A DNA stretch of 64,000 nt from Pseudomonas putida (GCF_028682475.1 NZ_JANHLE010000011.1:62001-126000); one strand, 5' to 3'. Positions 39,883 to 49,789 are shown, counted from the stretch's first letter. Program-made: numbers and translations. The notes: a model not told the origin generated them from the sequence alone.

Positions 39883-40676
39883 GTCTCACGTATTGCATCC
39901 GAGCTGCAATTGCCGGGCTGGGTCTGCTTGCCAGTGCGCCATTGCTGGCCGAAGGGCTGCCGGTGCCGGTCGATGGCAAAGTCGTCGATGAGCGCCCGGC
40001 GCAGGTGCAGGAGCGCGTCTATCCTTTGGGTGGCCTGCGCAAGATCAGTAACCAGTTGCGCGTCGAAGGCAAGATCGAAAGCCGCGGCGAGGTCAGTTCG
40101 GTCACCTATGAACTGCCGCGTGAACGCTCTGCCAATGAAGCGTTCACCGCAGCGCGCGAAGCCCTGCAGAAAGACGGCGGCTACCCGCTGTTCTGGTGTC
40201 AGGCGCGTGATTGTGGTGAAAACAGCCTGTGGGCGAACGAGGTGTTCAAGAACCGGCAGTTGTCGGGTTCGGATGAACAGCAGGCGTTCATCCTGTTGCG
40301 CCGCTCCGCCGAGCAGAGCAACACGTTGATCGCGCTGTACAGCATTACTCGTGGCAACAAACGTGCTTACCTGCATGTCGAGCAGTTTGTCGCCGAGGCG
40401 CCGCTAGGTGAACTGCTGCCAACGCCGGCCACGGTACTGCGCGAACTGCGTGACACCGGCAAGCTCGACTACCCTGATCTGGTGGGTGAGCCGTTGCCAG
40501 CCTGGGTGACCCTGCTCGGGCGCAGCCTGAATCTGGACAGTACCCTGCGCGTGAGCCTGAGCGGCGCTGAGGCCGAAGCCTGGCGCGAGCAACTGGGCAA
40601 GGCTGGAGTGCGCACTGCCCGGCTGGAAGTGGGTGATGCCAAGACCGACGGTTTCCACGTCGAACTGATTCGCTAA
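39879..40676 (+). CDS. DUF4892 family exported protein
   Basis: 265 residues with a signal peptide of about 25 residues (ends SAPLLAEG). The mature part contains ISNQLRVEGKIESRGEVSSVTYELP and a late RVSLSGAEAEAWREQLGKAGV segment that looks like an OmpA-like or similar C-terminal module. Two Cys (FWCQARDCG) may form a disulfide in the periplasm. It fits DUF4892, of unknown function. I use the ATG at 39879, which is coupled to the mini-ORF; a GTG at 39861 is the only alternative. Confidence 0.75.
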   Translation: MSLTYCIRAAIAGLGLLASAPLLAEGLPVPVDGKVVDERPAQVQERVYPLGGLRKISNQLRVEGKIESRGEVSSVTYELPRERSANEAFTAAREALQKDGGYPLFWCQARDCGENSLWANEVFKNRQLSGSDEQQAFILLRRSAEQSNTLIALYSITRGNKRAYLHVEQFVAEAPLGELLPTPATVLRELRDTGKLDYPDLVGEPLPAWVTLLGRSLNLDSTLRVSLSGAEAEAWREQLGKAGVRTARLEVGDAKTDGFHVELIR

Positions 40677-40687
40677 GTGAGTGCTGC

Positions 40688-41740
40688 ATGCCCAACAATG
40701 ATCGCCTGCTAGTACAAATCATCTTGCTGGCCCTGCTCGGGGCTGGTCTGTGGGTGATGGCCCCATTTATGTCGGCGCTGCTCTGGGGGGCGATCCTGGC
40801 CTACGCCAGCTGGCCGCTGATGCGCCTGTTGACCCGTTTGCTGGGCGGTCGCGAAACCCTCGCCGCCGGCCTGTTGACCACCCTGTGGATACTGCTGGTG
40901 GCGCTGCCGCTGGTATGGCTGGGTTTTAACCTGGCCGATCATATTCGCGATGCCACTGCATTCGTGCGTGACGTTCAGGTTGACGGTCTACCGGATGCGC
41001 CGAACTGGCTGGGCGGTGTGCCGCTGGTGGGCGAACGCCTGGTGCGTATGTGGAACACCCTCGATCAACAGGGCGCTGCCTTGTTGACTGCCATCAAGCC
41101 CTACCTGGGCCAGGTCGGTAACTGGTTGCTGGCGCGTAGCGCGCAGATTGGCAGTGGCATGCTTGAGCTGACCCTGAGCCTGGTGTTCGTGTTCTTTTTC
41201 TACCGCGATGGTCCGCGCCTGGCGGCGTTCGTCCTGCGCCTGCTGGATCGGCTGATCGGCGAGCGCGCCGAGTATTACCTGGGCCTGGTGGCCGGTACGG
41301 TGCAGCGGGTGGTCAACGGCGTGATCGGTACTGCGGCGGCCCAGGCCGTTCTGGCGCTGATCGGCTTTCTGATCGCAGGTGTGCCGGGGGCGCTGGTCCT
41401 GAGTATTGTCACCTTCATGCTCAGCCTGATCCCCATGGGCCCGCCACTGGCCTGGGTGCCGGCCACGGCCTGGCTGGCCTGGCAGGGCGAGTATGGTATG
41501 GCGGTGTTTCTCGGGATCTGGGGCACGTTCATCATCAGCGGCGTCGACAACGTGCTCAAGCCCTACCTGATCAGTCGGGGTGGCAACCTGCCGCTGGTGA
41601 TTGTACTGCTGGGGGTGTTTGGCGGCTTGCTAGCCTTTGGATTCATCGGCCTGTTCATCGGTCCGACGCTGTTGGCCGTCGCTTATGCCCTGTTGCTGGA
41701 TTGGTCACGCAGCGAGCCGCTGGCACCGCCGCATACCTGA
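40688..41740 (+). CDS. AI-2E family (PerM-like) transporter
   Basis: 350 residues with about eight membrane segments: three near the N-terminus, a soluble helical section about 95-155, then a cluster to the end. The stretch DNVLKPYLISRGGNLPLVIVLLGVFGGLLAFGFIGLFIGP is the hallmark of the AI-2E exporter/PerM family. Members move autoinducer, Na+ or unknown solutes. It starts 11 nt after the DUF4892 gene and is convergent with the Lrp-type gene. Confidence 0.92.
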   Translation: MPNNDRLLVQIILLALLGAGLWVMAPFMSALLWGAILAYASWPLMRLLTRLLGGRETLAAGLLTTLWILLVALPLVWLGFNLADHIRDATAFVRDVQVDGLPDAPNWLGGVPLVGERLVRMWNTLDQQGAALLTAIKPYLGQVGNWLLARSAQIGSGMLELTLSLVFVFFFYRDGPRLAAFVLRLLDRLIGERAEYYLGLVAGTVQRVVNGVIGTAAAQAVLALIGFLIAGVPGALVLSIVTFMLSLIPMGPPLAWVPATAWLAWQGEYGMAVFLGIWGTFIISGVDNVLKPYLISRGGNLPLVIVLLGVFGGLLAFGFIGLFIGPTLLAVAYALLLDWSRSEPLAPPHT

Positions 41741-41754
41741 TTCTGTAGTTCTGC

Positions 41755-42249
41755 TTAGCGTTGAGGGGCGGTGTTCTTCACCGCCGCCAACTCTGGGTGG
41801 GCCACCAGCTTATCGATGTGCAAATCGTCGTTGTTCATCCAGGTTTCGCTCAGCACCCGGTAATGCTCCATGTCGCGGCAGCGCATACGCAGGCTGTAGT
41901 CGAAATGGCCGCTGATCAACTGGCAGTCGAAAACCTGCGGGCAAGCCTGCATGCAGGCCTCAAACGCTTTCTGCGCTGCGCGCCCGCTTTGATTGGACAA
42001 CGCCACCAGCACCAGCAGCGATAATCCGGGCGACACCTTCTGCTCATCGATGATTGCGCTATAGCCGCGAATCACCCCGCGTCGCTCCAGCTTGCGCACG
42101 CGCTCAAGGCAGGGGCGGGGCGTGAGGTGCACCAGCGAGGACAGTTTCTCGTAGGTGATACGCCCGTCATGGCGCAGCACGTCGATGATTGCTTCATCGA
42201 TGCGGTCCAGCGCTGGCGCGGCGTGTGGGCTGTTGACCTTGGTATCCAT
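41755..42249 (-). CDS. Lrp/AsnC family transcriptional regulator
   Basis: 164 residues. The N-terminal winged helix-turn-helix (LDRIDEAIIDVLRHDGRITYEKLSSLVHLTPRPCLERVRKLERRGVIRGYSA) is followed by the RAM ligand domain. These proteins usually sense amino acids. It lies 100 nt downstream of ornithine cyclodeaminase on the same strand, so it may regulate that gene or be regulated together with it. The ATG at 42249 is the natural start. Confidence 0.92.
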   Translation of the reverse strand: MDTKVNSPHAAPALDRIDEAIIDVLRHDGRITYEKLSSLVHLTPRPCLERVRKLERRGVIRGYSAIIDEQKVSPGLSLLVLVALSNQSGRAAQKAFEACMQACPQVFDCQLISGHFDYSLRMRCRDMEHYRVLSETWMNNDDLHIDKLVAHPELAAVKNTAPQR

Positions 42250-42349
42250 ACAGGTTCGGCTTCACTTCAATCAGTGGGTGACGCGGAATATGGTACGACC
42301 TTCCTTGGTCAGCGTCTGTACCCCATTGAACAGCCGAATCCGCTCGGAT

Positions 42350-43396
42350 TCAGGCGCTCTTCTTGCGGGTATCGGCAAGCGGCTGGCGCAGTACGGCGAA
42401 CAGGTCCTTGGGATTGGCAAGTTCTGGTACCAGCGCAAGTTCATGACCGATGTTCAGCGCTTTGGCGACATCGAGTACATAGCGCAGCGCCGAGTAGTCT
42501 TCCAGGGCAAAACCAACGGAGTCGAACAAGGTCACCTGATCAGCACTTTCGCGGCCCGGCGCCTGGCCGTTGACCACCTGCCAGAACTCCGTGGTTGGCG
42601 AGTCGGCGGGCATCTGCTGGATCTCGCCTTCGACACGGCTTTGCGGTTCGTATTCGACGATCACCCGCGCGCGCTCGACGATGTCGCGGTGCAGTTCGGT
42701 CTTGCCCGGGCAGTCGCCGCCCACGGCATTCAGATGCATGCCCGGCTCGATCATGTCCGGGGTCAGGATGGTGGCGAAGGCCTTGTCGGCGGTCACGGTG
42801 GTGACGATATCGGCGCCGCGTACTGCTTCGGCCACGGAACCGGCAATGCTCACCCGCAGCTGTGGGAAAGCGCCGAGGTTGGCGACCAGCTTGGCGCTGG
42901 CCTTGGGGTCGAGGTCGTACAGGCGGATTTCGTCGATGCCCAGCAAGGCATGGAAAGCCAGGGCCTGGAACTCGCTTTGTGAGCCGTTGCCGATCAGCGC
43001 CATGCACCGGCTGTCCGGGCGGGCGAGGTAGCGCGCAGCCAGAGCTGAAGTGGCGGCGGTGCGAATGGCGGTGGTCAGGGTCATTTCACTGAGCAGCACC
43101 GGCGCGCCGGTATCAACGTCGCCGAGGGCGCCGAACGCCATCACGGTCAGCATGCCGCGCTGGGTGTTCTTGGGGTGACCGTTGACGTATTTGAAGGCGT
43201 ACAGGTTGCGGTCGGACACCGGCATCAGCTCGATCACGCCATCAGGGGAGTGATTGGCCAGGCGTGGACATTTCTCGAAGTCGTGCCAACGCAAGTAGTC
43301 TTCACGGATGTACTCGGCCATTTCGCTGATGCAGGTGCTCAGGCCTTTACGGGCAACCAGGCGGCTGAGGTCAGTCACATCGATATAGCGGGTCAT
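42350..43396 (-). CDS. ocd: Ornithine cyclodeaminase
   Basis: 348 residues of the ornithine cyclodeaminase/mu-crystallin family. It converts L-ornithine to L-proline and ammonia with bound NAD+. The family pattern is clear: HPKNTQRGMLTVMA, TALAARYLARPDSRCMALIGNGSQSEFQ with the Rossmann glycines, then HLNAVGGDCPGKTELH. The ATG at 43396 follows AGGAG; the longer frame to 43420 is not needed. A role in arginine/ornithine use is inferred from the family. Confidence 0.93.
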   Translation of the reverse strand: MTRYIDVTDLSRLVARKGLSTCISEMAEYIREDYLRWHDFEKCPRLANHSPDGVIELMPVSDRNLYAFKYVNGHPKNTQRGMLTVMAFGALGDVDTGAPVLLSEMTLTTAIRTAATSALAARYLARPDSRCMALIGNGSQSEFQALAFHALLGIDEIRLYDLDPKASAKLVANLGAFPQLRVSIAGSVAEAVRGADIVTTVTADKAFATILTPDMIEPGMHLNAVGGDCPGKTELHRDIVERARVIVEYEPQSRVEGEIQQMPADSPTTEFWQVVNGQAPGRESADQVTLFDSVGFALEDYSALRYVLDVAKALNIGHELALVPELANPKDLFAVLRQPLADTRKKSA

Positions 43397-43550
43397 GACG
43401 AACTCCTTTGTTATTGGCATCGAGGCACGTATTCGGGGGCAGTGTGCCTATTGTCGATGCATCGCCGGGTATATCTCGGCTGAAGCACAGCGCGCGCTCA
43501 GCGGCTTCAGCTGAAATATGAACTTTGACAGCGGAATCGGCTGTTTGCGT

Positions 43551-45344
43551 TTAGCCGTCGGTCAGACCTTGAGCATGCAAGCGCTTGTAGAGGGTGGTGC
43601 GACTAATGCCCAGGTCGCGGGCCAGGGCTGAAACGTTGCCTTTGAGCGCTTGCAGGCGCAGGTTCAGGTCGTGTTCTTCAGGCGCGAAGGGTGGGCCCGG
43701 CTCGACTTCTTGCGTAGCAGGCAGTTCGTTGAAGAAGCTGTCTGGCAGGTGTTCCAGGGCGATAGGTTGGCGGCCTGCCAGGGCCAGAGCGACTTGCAGA
43801 GTGCAGGCAAGCTGGCGCAGGTTGCCCGGCCATGGATGCTGTAACAGCAGTTGCAATACTTTGCTGTCCAGTTGTTGCGGCGCGTCGACATCGCGGTAGT
43901 GCTGGTGGATCTGCTCGATCAGCGCCAGGCGATCACTGCGTTCGCGAAGTGGTGGCAAGGTCAGGCTGAGGCCGGCGATTCGATAGTACAGGTCCTGGCG
44001 GAAGCTTCCCTGGCGCACCTTTTCGGGCAGATCCTGATGTGTGGCCGAAATGACCCGGATATCCACCGGCACCGGATCGCCACTGCCCAGTGGCTGGATG
44101 CAGCGGGTCTGGAGAAAGCGCAGCAACCGCGCCTGGGTGGGCAGTGGCATGTCGCCGATTTCGTCGAGAAAGACGATACCGTGTTCGGCCTTGCGAATCA
44201 GGCCGGGGTTACCTTTGTGGTGGGCGCCGGTGAACGCGCCTTTCTCGTAGCCGAAAAGCTCCGACTCCACCAGATCGGCCGGAATCGCTGCGCAGTTGAC
44301 CGCGATCAACGGCTGGTTGCGACGGCTGCTGGCTTCGTGCAGGGCTTTGACGAAGACCTCTTTGCCAGCTCCGGTCTCGCCCTGGATCAACAGCGGAATG
44401 TCCTTTTCCAGTAGCAACCCCGCCTGTCGTAGCGCTTTGGCGATACGTGGGTCGCAGTCGGCGGGTGGCTGTCGGTGCGTAATGGTCGAGGGGGTTGTCA
44501 GCGGCTCACGCAACAGGCAGTGAAAGCGATTGCGTCCGGCCACCTGCACGGCAAAAGGCTGCCCCGCAGCATGCTGCAACAACTCTGGCAGCGGCGTCTG
44601 GAACAGTTGTTCAAGGGTGTACTGCAAGGCTGGCTGACAGAGCAGGCTGTCGGCCCGGCGATTGGCGGCCAGGATGCGGCCGCGGTCATCGAACAGCAGC
44701 AGCCCGGCCCACTGGCTGTCGAGGTTGTTCGAGCCGGTATTGAAACTCAATTGTCGGTACTGCCCAGCATAGCGCGCGATGATCAGGCGGTTTTCCAGGC
44801 TCTGGCTCATCATCCGCACCATGCCCAGGGTTTGCGAGGCTGGCAGGTAGCTGTCGCTGGACACATCCAGCACGCCGATCAGGCGCCGTTCGGCGTCGAA
44901 CAATGGCGCGGCGGCGCTGGCCATGTAGCGGTTGCGCTTGAGAAAGTGCTCATCCTGGCCCACATGCACCGCCTCGACGCAGGCCAGGGCGGTGCCGATG
45001 GCATTGGTGCCAACCCCCTGTTCCAGCCAGCGGGCACCGGCGGCAAAACCGTGTTGCTGGCGCGGGTCGATAAAGCGCCGGGTGCCCCAGGTTTCCAGAA
45101 GCTGGCCTTGGTCATCGCTGAGCATGATCAGGTAGCTGGAATTGCCCAGCAGGTGATTGAACTGCGGGATCACCTCGTCACGGGTGGTGCGCAGCAGGAC
45201 GTGCTGACGTTCAAGCAGCTCGTCGAGGCCGGCAGCGGACAGCTCACCAAAGTCGGGTGCTGATTGATGGTCCAGACCGTAATCACGGCAGCGCGCCCAG
45301 GAGGCCTGGATCAATTGGTCATGGGATGCAATGGAGACGGCCAT
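43551..45344 (-). CDS. Sigma-54-dependent activator, AcoR-like (GAF-AAA-Fis)
   Basis: 597 residues. An N-terminal GAF-like sensor (about 60-210) is followed by the AAA+ domain with Walker A GETGAGKE, the sigma-54 contact GAFTGA, Walker B IVFLDEIGD and a C-terminal Fis-type HTH (NVSALARDLGISRTTLYKRL). It will activate a -24/-12 promoter. It is divergent from the ABC importer operon, and the gap between them holds repeat elements and a sigma-54 promoter, so that operon is the likely target. Confidence 0.93.
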   Translation of the reverse strand: MAVSIASHDQLIQASWARCRDYGLDHQSAPDFGELSAAGLDELLERQHVLLRTTRDEVIPQFNHLLGNSSYLIMLSDDQGQLLETWGTRRFIDPRQQHGFAAGARWLEQGVGTNAIGTALACVEAVHVGQDEHFLKRNRYMASAAAPLFDAERRLIGVLDVSSDSYLPASQTLGMVRMMSQSLENRLIIARYAGQYRQLSFNTGSNNLDSQWAGLLLFDDRGRILAANRRADSLLCQPALQYTLEQLFQTPLPELLQHAAGQPFAVQVAGRNRFHCLLREPLTTPSTITHRQPPADCDPRIAKALRQAGLLLEKDIPLLIQGETGAGKEVFVKALHEASSRRNQPLIAVNCAAIPADLVESELFGYEKGAFTGAHHKGNPGLIRKAEHGIVFLDEIGDMPLPTQARLLRFLQTRCIQPLGSGDPVPVDIRVISATHQDLPEKVRQGSFRQDLYYRIAGLSLTLPPLRERSDRLALIEQIHQHYRDVDAPQQLDSKVLQLLLQHPWPGNLRQLACTLQVALALAGRQPIALEHLPDSFFNELPATQEVEPGPPFAPEEHDLNLRLQALKGNVSALARDLGISRTTLYKRLHAQGLTDG

Positions 45345-45389
45345 GGGCGTTTCCTCTGCCAGCGTTGTCGTTTTTGTGTGATCCAGTGT

Positions 45390-45459
45390 TGTTCAGTCCT
45401 GTTCATTGTCAATGTCAGGGCTGTTCAGGTGTTCAGTGGTTACTGTTCATTTGTGTTCA
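45390..45459 (+). promoter_or_regulatory. Six direct TGTTCA repeats, candidate upstream activating sequence
   Basis: TGTTCA starts at 45390, 45400, 45422, 45430, 45444 and 45454, all in the same orientation, with two pairs exactly 10 bp apart and one pair 8 bp apart. They lie about 75-145 bp upstream of the -24 element of the importer promoter, the usual distance for enhancer sites. They also lie between the two divergent genes. Confidence 0.7.
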
Positions 45460-45533
45460 GGCGTGAATCGTCAGTTGCCGTGGTAGTAGAGAAAGTAGTG
45501 CCGCGACAATGACTTATCGGTGGTCGCCAGCAC

Positions 45534-45549
45534 TGGCATGAATCTGGCT
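45534..45549 (+). promoter_or_regulatory. Sigma-54 (-24/-12) promoter of the importer operon
   Basis: TGGCATGAATCTGGCT has the invariant GG-N10-GC and matches TGGCACG-N4-TTGCW at ten of twelve fixed positions. Transcription should begin around 45560, about 33 nt before the first ATG. Confidence 0.8.
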
Positions 45550-45571
45550 CTGCAGCAAAGGCCTGTCCGAT

Positions 45572-45579
45572 AACAACAA
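45572..45579 (+). promoter_or_regulatory. Hfq/Crc-type A-rich motif before the first importer gene
   Basis: AACAACAA fits the AANAANAA motif through which Hfq with Crc represses translation in Pseudomonas. It lies 14-21 nt upstream of the ATG, over the translation-initiation region. Confidence 0.6.
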
Positions 45580-45592
45580 TCAGGGCCGCCCC

Positions 45593-46687
45593 ATGTCGCT
45601 TACGCTGGAGCACGTCAGCCGCATCGTCGACAACCAGCGCTGGATTGTCGATGCCAGCCTCAGTTTCGAGCCGGGCTCGTTCAATGTTCTGCTCGGTCGC
45701 ACCTTGTCCGGCAAGACCAGCCTGATGCGCCTGATGGCCGGGCTGGATCGCCCTGACCAGGGGCGGGTGCTGATGAATGGTGTGGATGTCACGGGTCGGC
45801 CGGTACGCCAGCGCAATGTGTCGATGGTCTATCAGCAGTTCATCAACTACCCGACCCTCAGCGTTTTCGAAAACATTGCGTCACCGCTTCGCCAGGCGCG
45901 CATGAGCGAGGAACAGATTCGCCACAAAGTGCATCAGACTGCGCAGATGCTGCGTATCGAGCCCTTCTTGCAGCGCCTGCCGCTGGAACTGTCCGGTGGT
46001 CAGCAGCAGCGCACGGCCATGGCCCGCGCGCTGGTCAAGGATGCCGAGCTGATCCTGTTCGACGAGCCGCTGGTCAACCTGGACTACAAACTGCGTGAAG
46101 AACTGCGCCAGGAAATGCGCGAACTGTTCGCCTCCCGGCACTGCATTGTCGTCTATGCCACCACCGAGCCGAACGAGGCGTTGGCTCTGGGCGGCACTAC
46201 CACCATCCTGCATGAGGGTTGCATCGTGCAGAGTGGTGCGACCGCTCAGGTCTATCACCAGCCGCGTACGGTGCTGGCTGCCGAGCTGTTTTCCGAACCG
46301 CCGATCAACCTGATTGCCGGGCGCATCAGCGGCAATGAAGTGAGTTTTGCCGGGGCTGTGCACTTCGCCATGAATGCCGACCTGCGCCGTATCGGTGACG
46401 GTGAATACCGCTTTGGCGTGCGCCCCAGCCATATCAGCCTGGTGCCGTCGAATGACGATGACCTTGAGCTGGCGGTGCTGGTGGAGTTGGCGGAGATCAG
46501 TGGTTCGGAAACCTTCCTGCATGTGCGCAGCGAGCACTTTCGCATCATCCTGCACCTGTCCGGGGTGCACGAGTACCACGTCGATGCGCCAATTCGGGTG
46601 TTTATCCCGACCCACAAGCTGTTCGTCTTCGACCGTTCAGGTGTGTTGGTGCAAGCGCCGGGCGCGCGTGAAGTGAGGGTCGCCTGA
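45593..46687 (+). CDS. ABC importer ATPase 1 (GlpS-like)
   Basis: 364 residues of the sugar/polyol (CUT1, MalK-type) ATPase group. Walker A is GRTLSGKT (35-42), the signature LSGGQQQR starts at 133, Walker B with Glu158 is ILFDEP, and a C-terminal regulatory domain follows. The switch His is missing: the H-loop reads YATTEPNEAL with Thr191. It closely resembles GlpS of the rhizobial glycerol importer. The stop overlaps the next ATPase gene (TGATG). The sigma-54 promoter and an Hfq/Crc motif lie just upstream. Confidence 0.9.
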   Translation: MSLTLEHVSRIVDNQRWIVDASLSFEPGSFNVLLGRTLSGKTSLMRLMAGLDRPDQGRVLMNGVDVTGRPVRQRNVSMVYQQFINYPTLSVFENIASPLRQARMSEEQIRHKVHQTAQMLRIEPFLQRLPLELSGGQQQRTAMARALVKDAELILFDEPLVNLDYKLREELRQEMRELFASRHCIVVYATTEPNEALALGGTTTILHEGCIVQSGATAQVYHQPRTVLAAELFSEPPINLIAGRISGNEVSFAGAVHFAMNADLRRIGDGEYRFGVRPSHISLVPSNDDDLELAVLVELAEISGSETFLHVRSEHFRIILHLSGVHEYHVDAPIRVFIPTHKLFVFDRSGVLVQAPGAREVRVA

Positions 46688-47784
46688 TGGCCGAGATTCG
46701 CCTGCAGCAGTTGGCCCACAGCTACAACCGAACCCCTGCCGGCGCCGATGACTATGCCTTGCGCGAGCTGGAGCATGTCTGGGCCCAGGGCGGCGCCTAT
46801 GCCTTGCTCGGGCCTTCGGGCTGCGGCAAGTCGACCTTGCTCAATATCATTTCCGGGCTGCTCAGCCCCTCGCAAGGCCAGGTGTTGTTCGATGGCAAGG
46901 TGGTCAATGAGCTGTCGCCGCAGGCGCGTAATATCGCTCAGGTTTTTCAGTTTCCGGTGGTGTACGACACCATGACGGTGTTCGATAACCTGGCTTTTCC
47001 CTTGCGTAATCAGGGCATGGACGAGGCCCGGGTGCGGAGCAAGGTGGAAGAGATCGCCGAGGTGCTCGAGCTCGGCCCGGCGCTGAAGAAGAAGGCCCGT
47101 AATCTCAGTGCCGATGAAAAGCAGAAAGTCTCCATGGGTCGCGGCCTGGTACGTGATGATGTCTCCGCGATCCTCTTCGACGAGCCGCTGACGGTGATCG
47201 ACCCGCACCTGAAGTGGAAACTGCGGCGAAAGCTCAAGCAGATTCACGAGCAGTTCAACATCACCATGATCTACGTGACCCATGATCAGCTCGAGGCTTC
47301 GACCTTCGCCGACAAGATCGCGGTGATGTATGGCGGGCAGATCGTCCAGTTCGGTACGCCGCGGGAGCTGTTCGAGCGGCCGCGGCATACCTTTGTCGGC
47401 TATTTCATCGGCAGTCCGGGGATGAACCTGATCGATGTGCAGCCGCAGCCGGGCGGTGTCGGCTTTGCCGGTGTTCATCTAGCGCTGCCGAAAGCATTGC
47501 AGGCACGTCTGGCCAGCACACCGGCTACGCGCCTGCAGGTCGGTATCCGCCCGGAGTTCGTGCAGGTGCGCGAGGCGCCATTTGATGACGCTTTTACTGC
47601 CCGGGTGGTGGACGTCGAAGACCTGGGCACCTACCGGATTCTGACCCTGGAACTGGACGGCGTGGCCCTGAAAGTGCGCCTTGGGGAAGACCGGGTGGTG
47701 CCACAGGGCCAGGCCTGGATCAGTTTTCCGGCGCAGTGGTTGATGCTGTATGCCGACGACGTTCTGCTGGAGGCCGCACCATGA
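46687..47784 (+). CDS. ABC importer ATPase 2 (GlpT-like)
   Basis: 365 residues. Walker A is canonical (GPSGCGKST, 42-50), Walker B has Glu166, and the H-loop has His199 (YVTHDQLEAS). The signature is degenerate: LSADEKQ at 140 instead of LSGGQ. Together with the H-loop change in the partner, a heterodimer would have one intact and one defective ATP site. The name GlpT here follows the rhizobial operon and is unrelated to the glycerol-3-phosphate antiporter. It overlaps both neighbours. Confidence 0.9.
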   Translation: MAEIRLQQLAHSYNRTPAGADDYALRELEHVWAQGGAYALLGPSGCGKSTLLNIISGLLSPSQGQVLFDGKVVNELSPQARNIAQVFQFPVVYDTMTVFDNLAFPLRNQGMDEARVRSKVEEIAEVLELGPALKKKARNLSADEKQKVSMGRGLVRDDVSAILFDEPLTVIDPHLKWKLRRKLKQIHEQFNITMIYVTHDQLEASTFADKIAVMYGGQIVQFGTPRELFERPRHTFVGYFIGSPGMNLIDVQPQPGGVGFAGVHLALPKALQARLASTPATRLQVGIRPEFVQVREAPFDDAFTARVVDVEDLGTYRILTLELDGVALKVRLGEDRVVPQGQAWISFPAQWLMLYADDVLLEAAP

Positions 47785-48644
47785 ACAAAGTGCCTAACAA
47801 CAAGGCCTGGTGGCTGGTGCTGCCGGTGTTCCTGCTGGTGGCCTTCAGTGCGGTGATACCGATGATGACCGTGGTCAATTACTCGGTGCAGGACATTTTC
47901 GACCAGTCCAGCCGCTACTTCGTCGGTGCCGACTGGTATCGCCAGGTATTGCAGGATCCGCGTCTGCACGATTCCTTGCTGCGCCAGTTCGTCTATTCCG
48001 GCTGTGTGCTGTTGATCGAGATTCCCTTGGGAATAGCTATTGCCCTGACCATGCCGACCAAGGGGCGCTGGTCGTCGCTGTGCCTGATCGTCATGGCCAT
48101 CCCGCTGCTGATTCCGTGGAACGTGGTCGGCACTATCTGGCAGATCTTCGGCCGTGCCGACATCGGCCTGCTCGGCGCGTCGTTGAACCAGTTGGGCATC
48201 AACTACAACTATGCGGCCAACACCATGGACGCCTGGGTCACGGTGCTGGTGATGGATGTCTGGCACTGGACTTCGCTGGTGGCGCTGCTGTGTTACTCCG
48301 GGCTCAGGGCAATCCCGGATGTCTATTACCAGGCCGCGCGCATCGATCGCGCTTCGGCCTGGGCGGTGTTCCGGCATATCCAGTTACCGAAGATGAAGAA
48401 CGTACTGCTGATCGCAGTGATGCTGCGCTTCATGGACAGTTTCATGATCTACACCGAGCCCTTCGTGCTGACCGGCGGCGGACCGGGCAATGCCACCACC
48501 TTCCTCAGTCAAACCCTGACCCAGATGGCGGTAGGGCAGTTCGACCTGGGTCCGGCCGCGGCGTTTTCGCTGGTGTATTTCCTCATCATCCTGCTGGTGT
48601 CCTGGCTGTTCTACACCGCCATGACCCATGCCGACAAAGACTAG
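47781..48644 (+). CDS. ABC importer permease 1 (GlpP-like)
   Basis: 287 residues with six membrane segments. The MalF-type EAA-like motif YYQAARIDRASAWAVFRHIQLPKMKN lies near residue 180. It forms the membrane pathway together with the next permease. The ATG at 47781 overlaps the previous stop (ATGA). Confidence 0.92.
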   Translation: MNKVPNNKAWWLVLPVFLLVAFSAVIPMMTVVNYSVQDIFDQSSRYFVGADWYRQVLQDPRLHDSLLRQFVYSGCVLLIEIPLGIAIALTMPTKGRWSSLCLIVMAIPLLIPWNVVGTIWQIFGRADIGLLGASLNQLGINYNYAANTMDAWVTVLVMDVWHWTSLVALLCYSGLRAIPDVYYQAARIDRASAWAVFRHIQLPKMKNVLLIAVMLRFMDSFMIYTEPFVLTGGGPGNATTFLSQTLTQMAVGQFDLGPAAAFSLVYFLIILLVSWLFYTAMTHADKD

Positions 48645-48654
48645 GAGGGCGCTC

Positions 48655-49455
<801 letters not shown>

Positions 49456-49466
49456 GGAGGCACGCG

Positions 49467-49739
49467 ATGGACTGGATGGCCTGGACCCTGCCGACCGCCG
49501 TGTTCTTCACCGCGATTGGCCTGCTGCTGGTGGGCATGACGATAGCTGAACTGCGCCGGCCGTGTGTCGAGCGCCGCGGTTTTCTGCCGATTGCCACGAC
49601 CCGCGGCGATCGGTTGTTCATCGGGCTGCTGGTCAGCGCTTATCTGCACCTGCTGATCATCGGGGTTAGTGACTGGAATCTCTGGGTGGCCTCACTGCTG
49701 TCGGGGGTGTGGCTGTTGGTGGTGATGCGCTGGGGTTAG
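49467..49739 (+). CDS. DUF2160 membrane protein (GlpU-like)
   Basis: 90 residues with three membrane segments: about 8-27, 51-68 and 71-88. ELRRPCVERRGFLPIATTRGDRLFIGLL between the first and second is the DUF2160 signature. This family sits in glycerol-type ABC operons between permease and binding protein, as here, and its role is unknown. It starts 11 nt after the permease with GAGGAGG before the ATG. Confidence 0.9.
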   Translation: MDWMAWTLPTAVFFTAIGLLLVGMTIAELRRPCVERRGFLPIATTRGDRLFIGLLVSAYLHLLIIGVSDWNLWVASLLSGVWLLVVMRWG

Positions 49740-49789
49740 CCGAAACGATTCGGTCAGGCTCCATGGGAATACTCAATCGGGAGATCACG

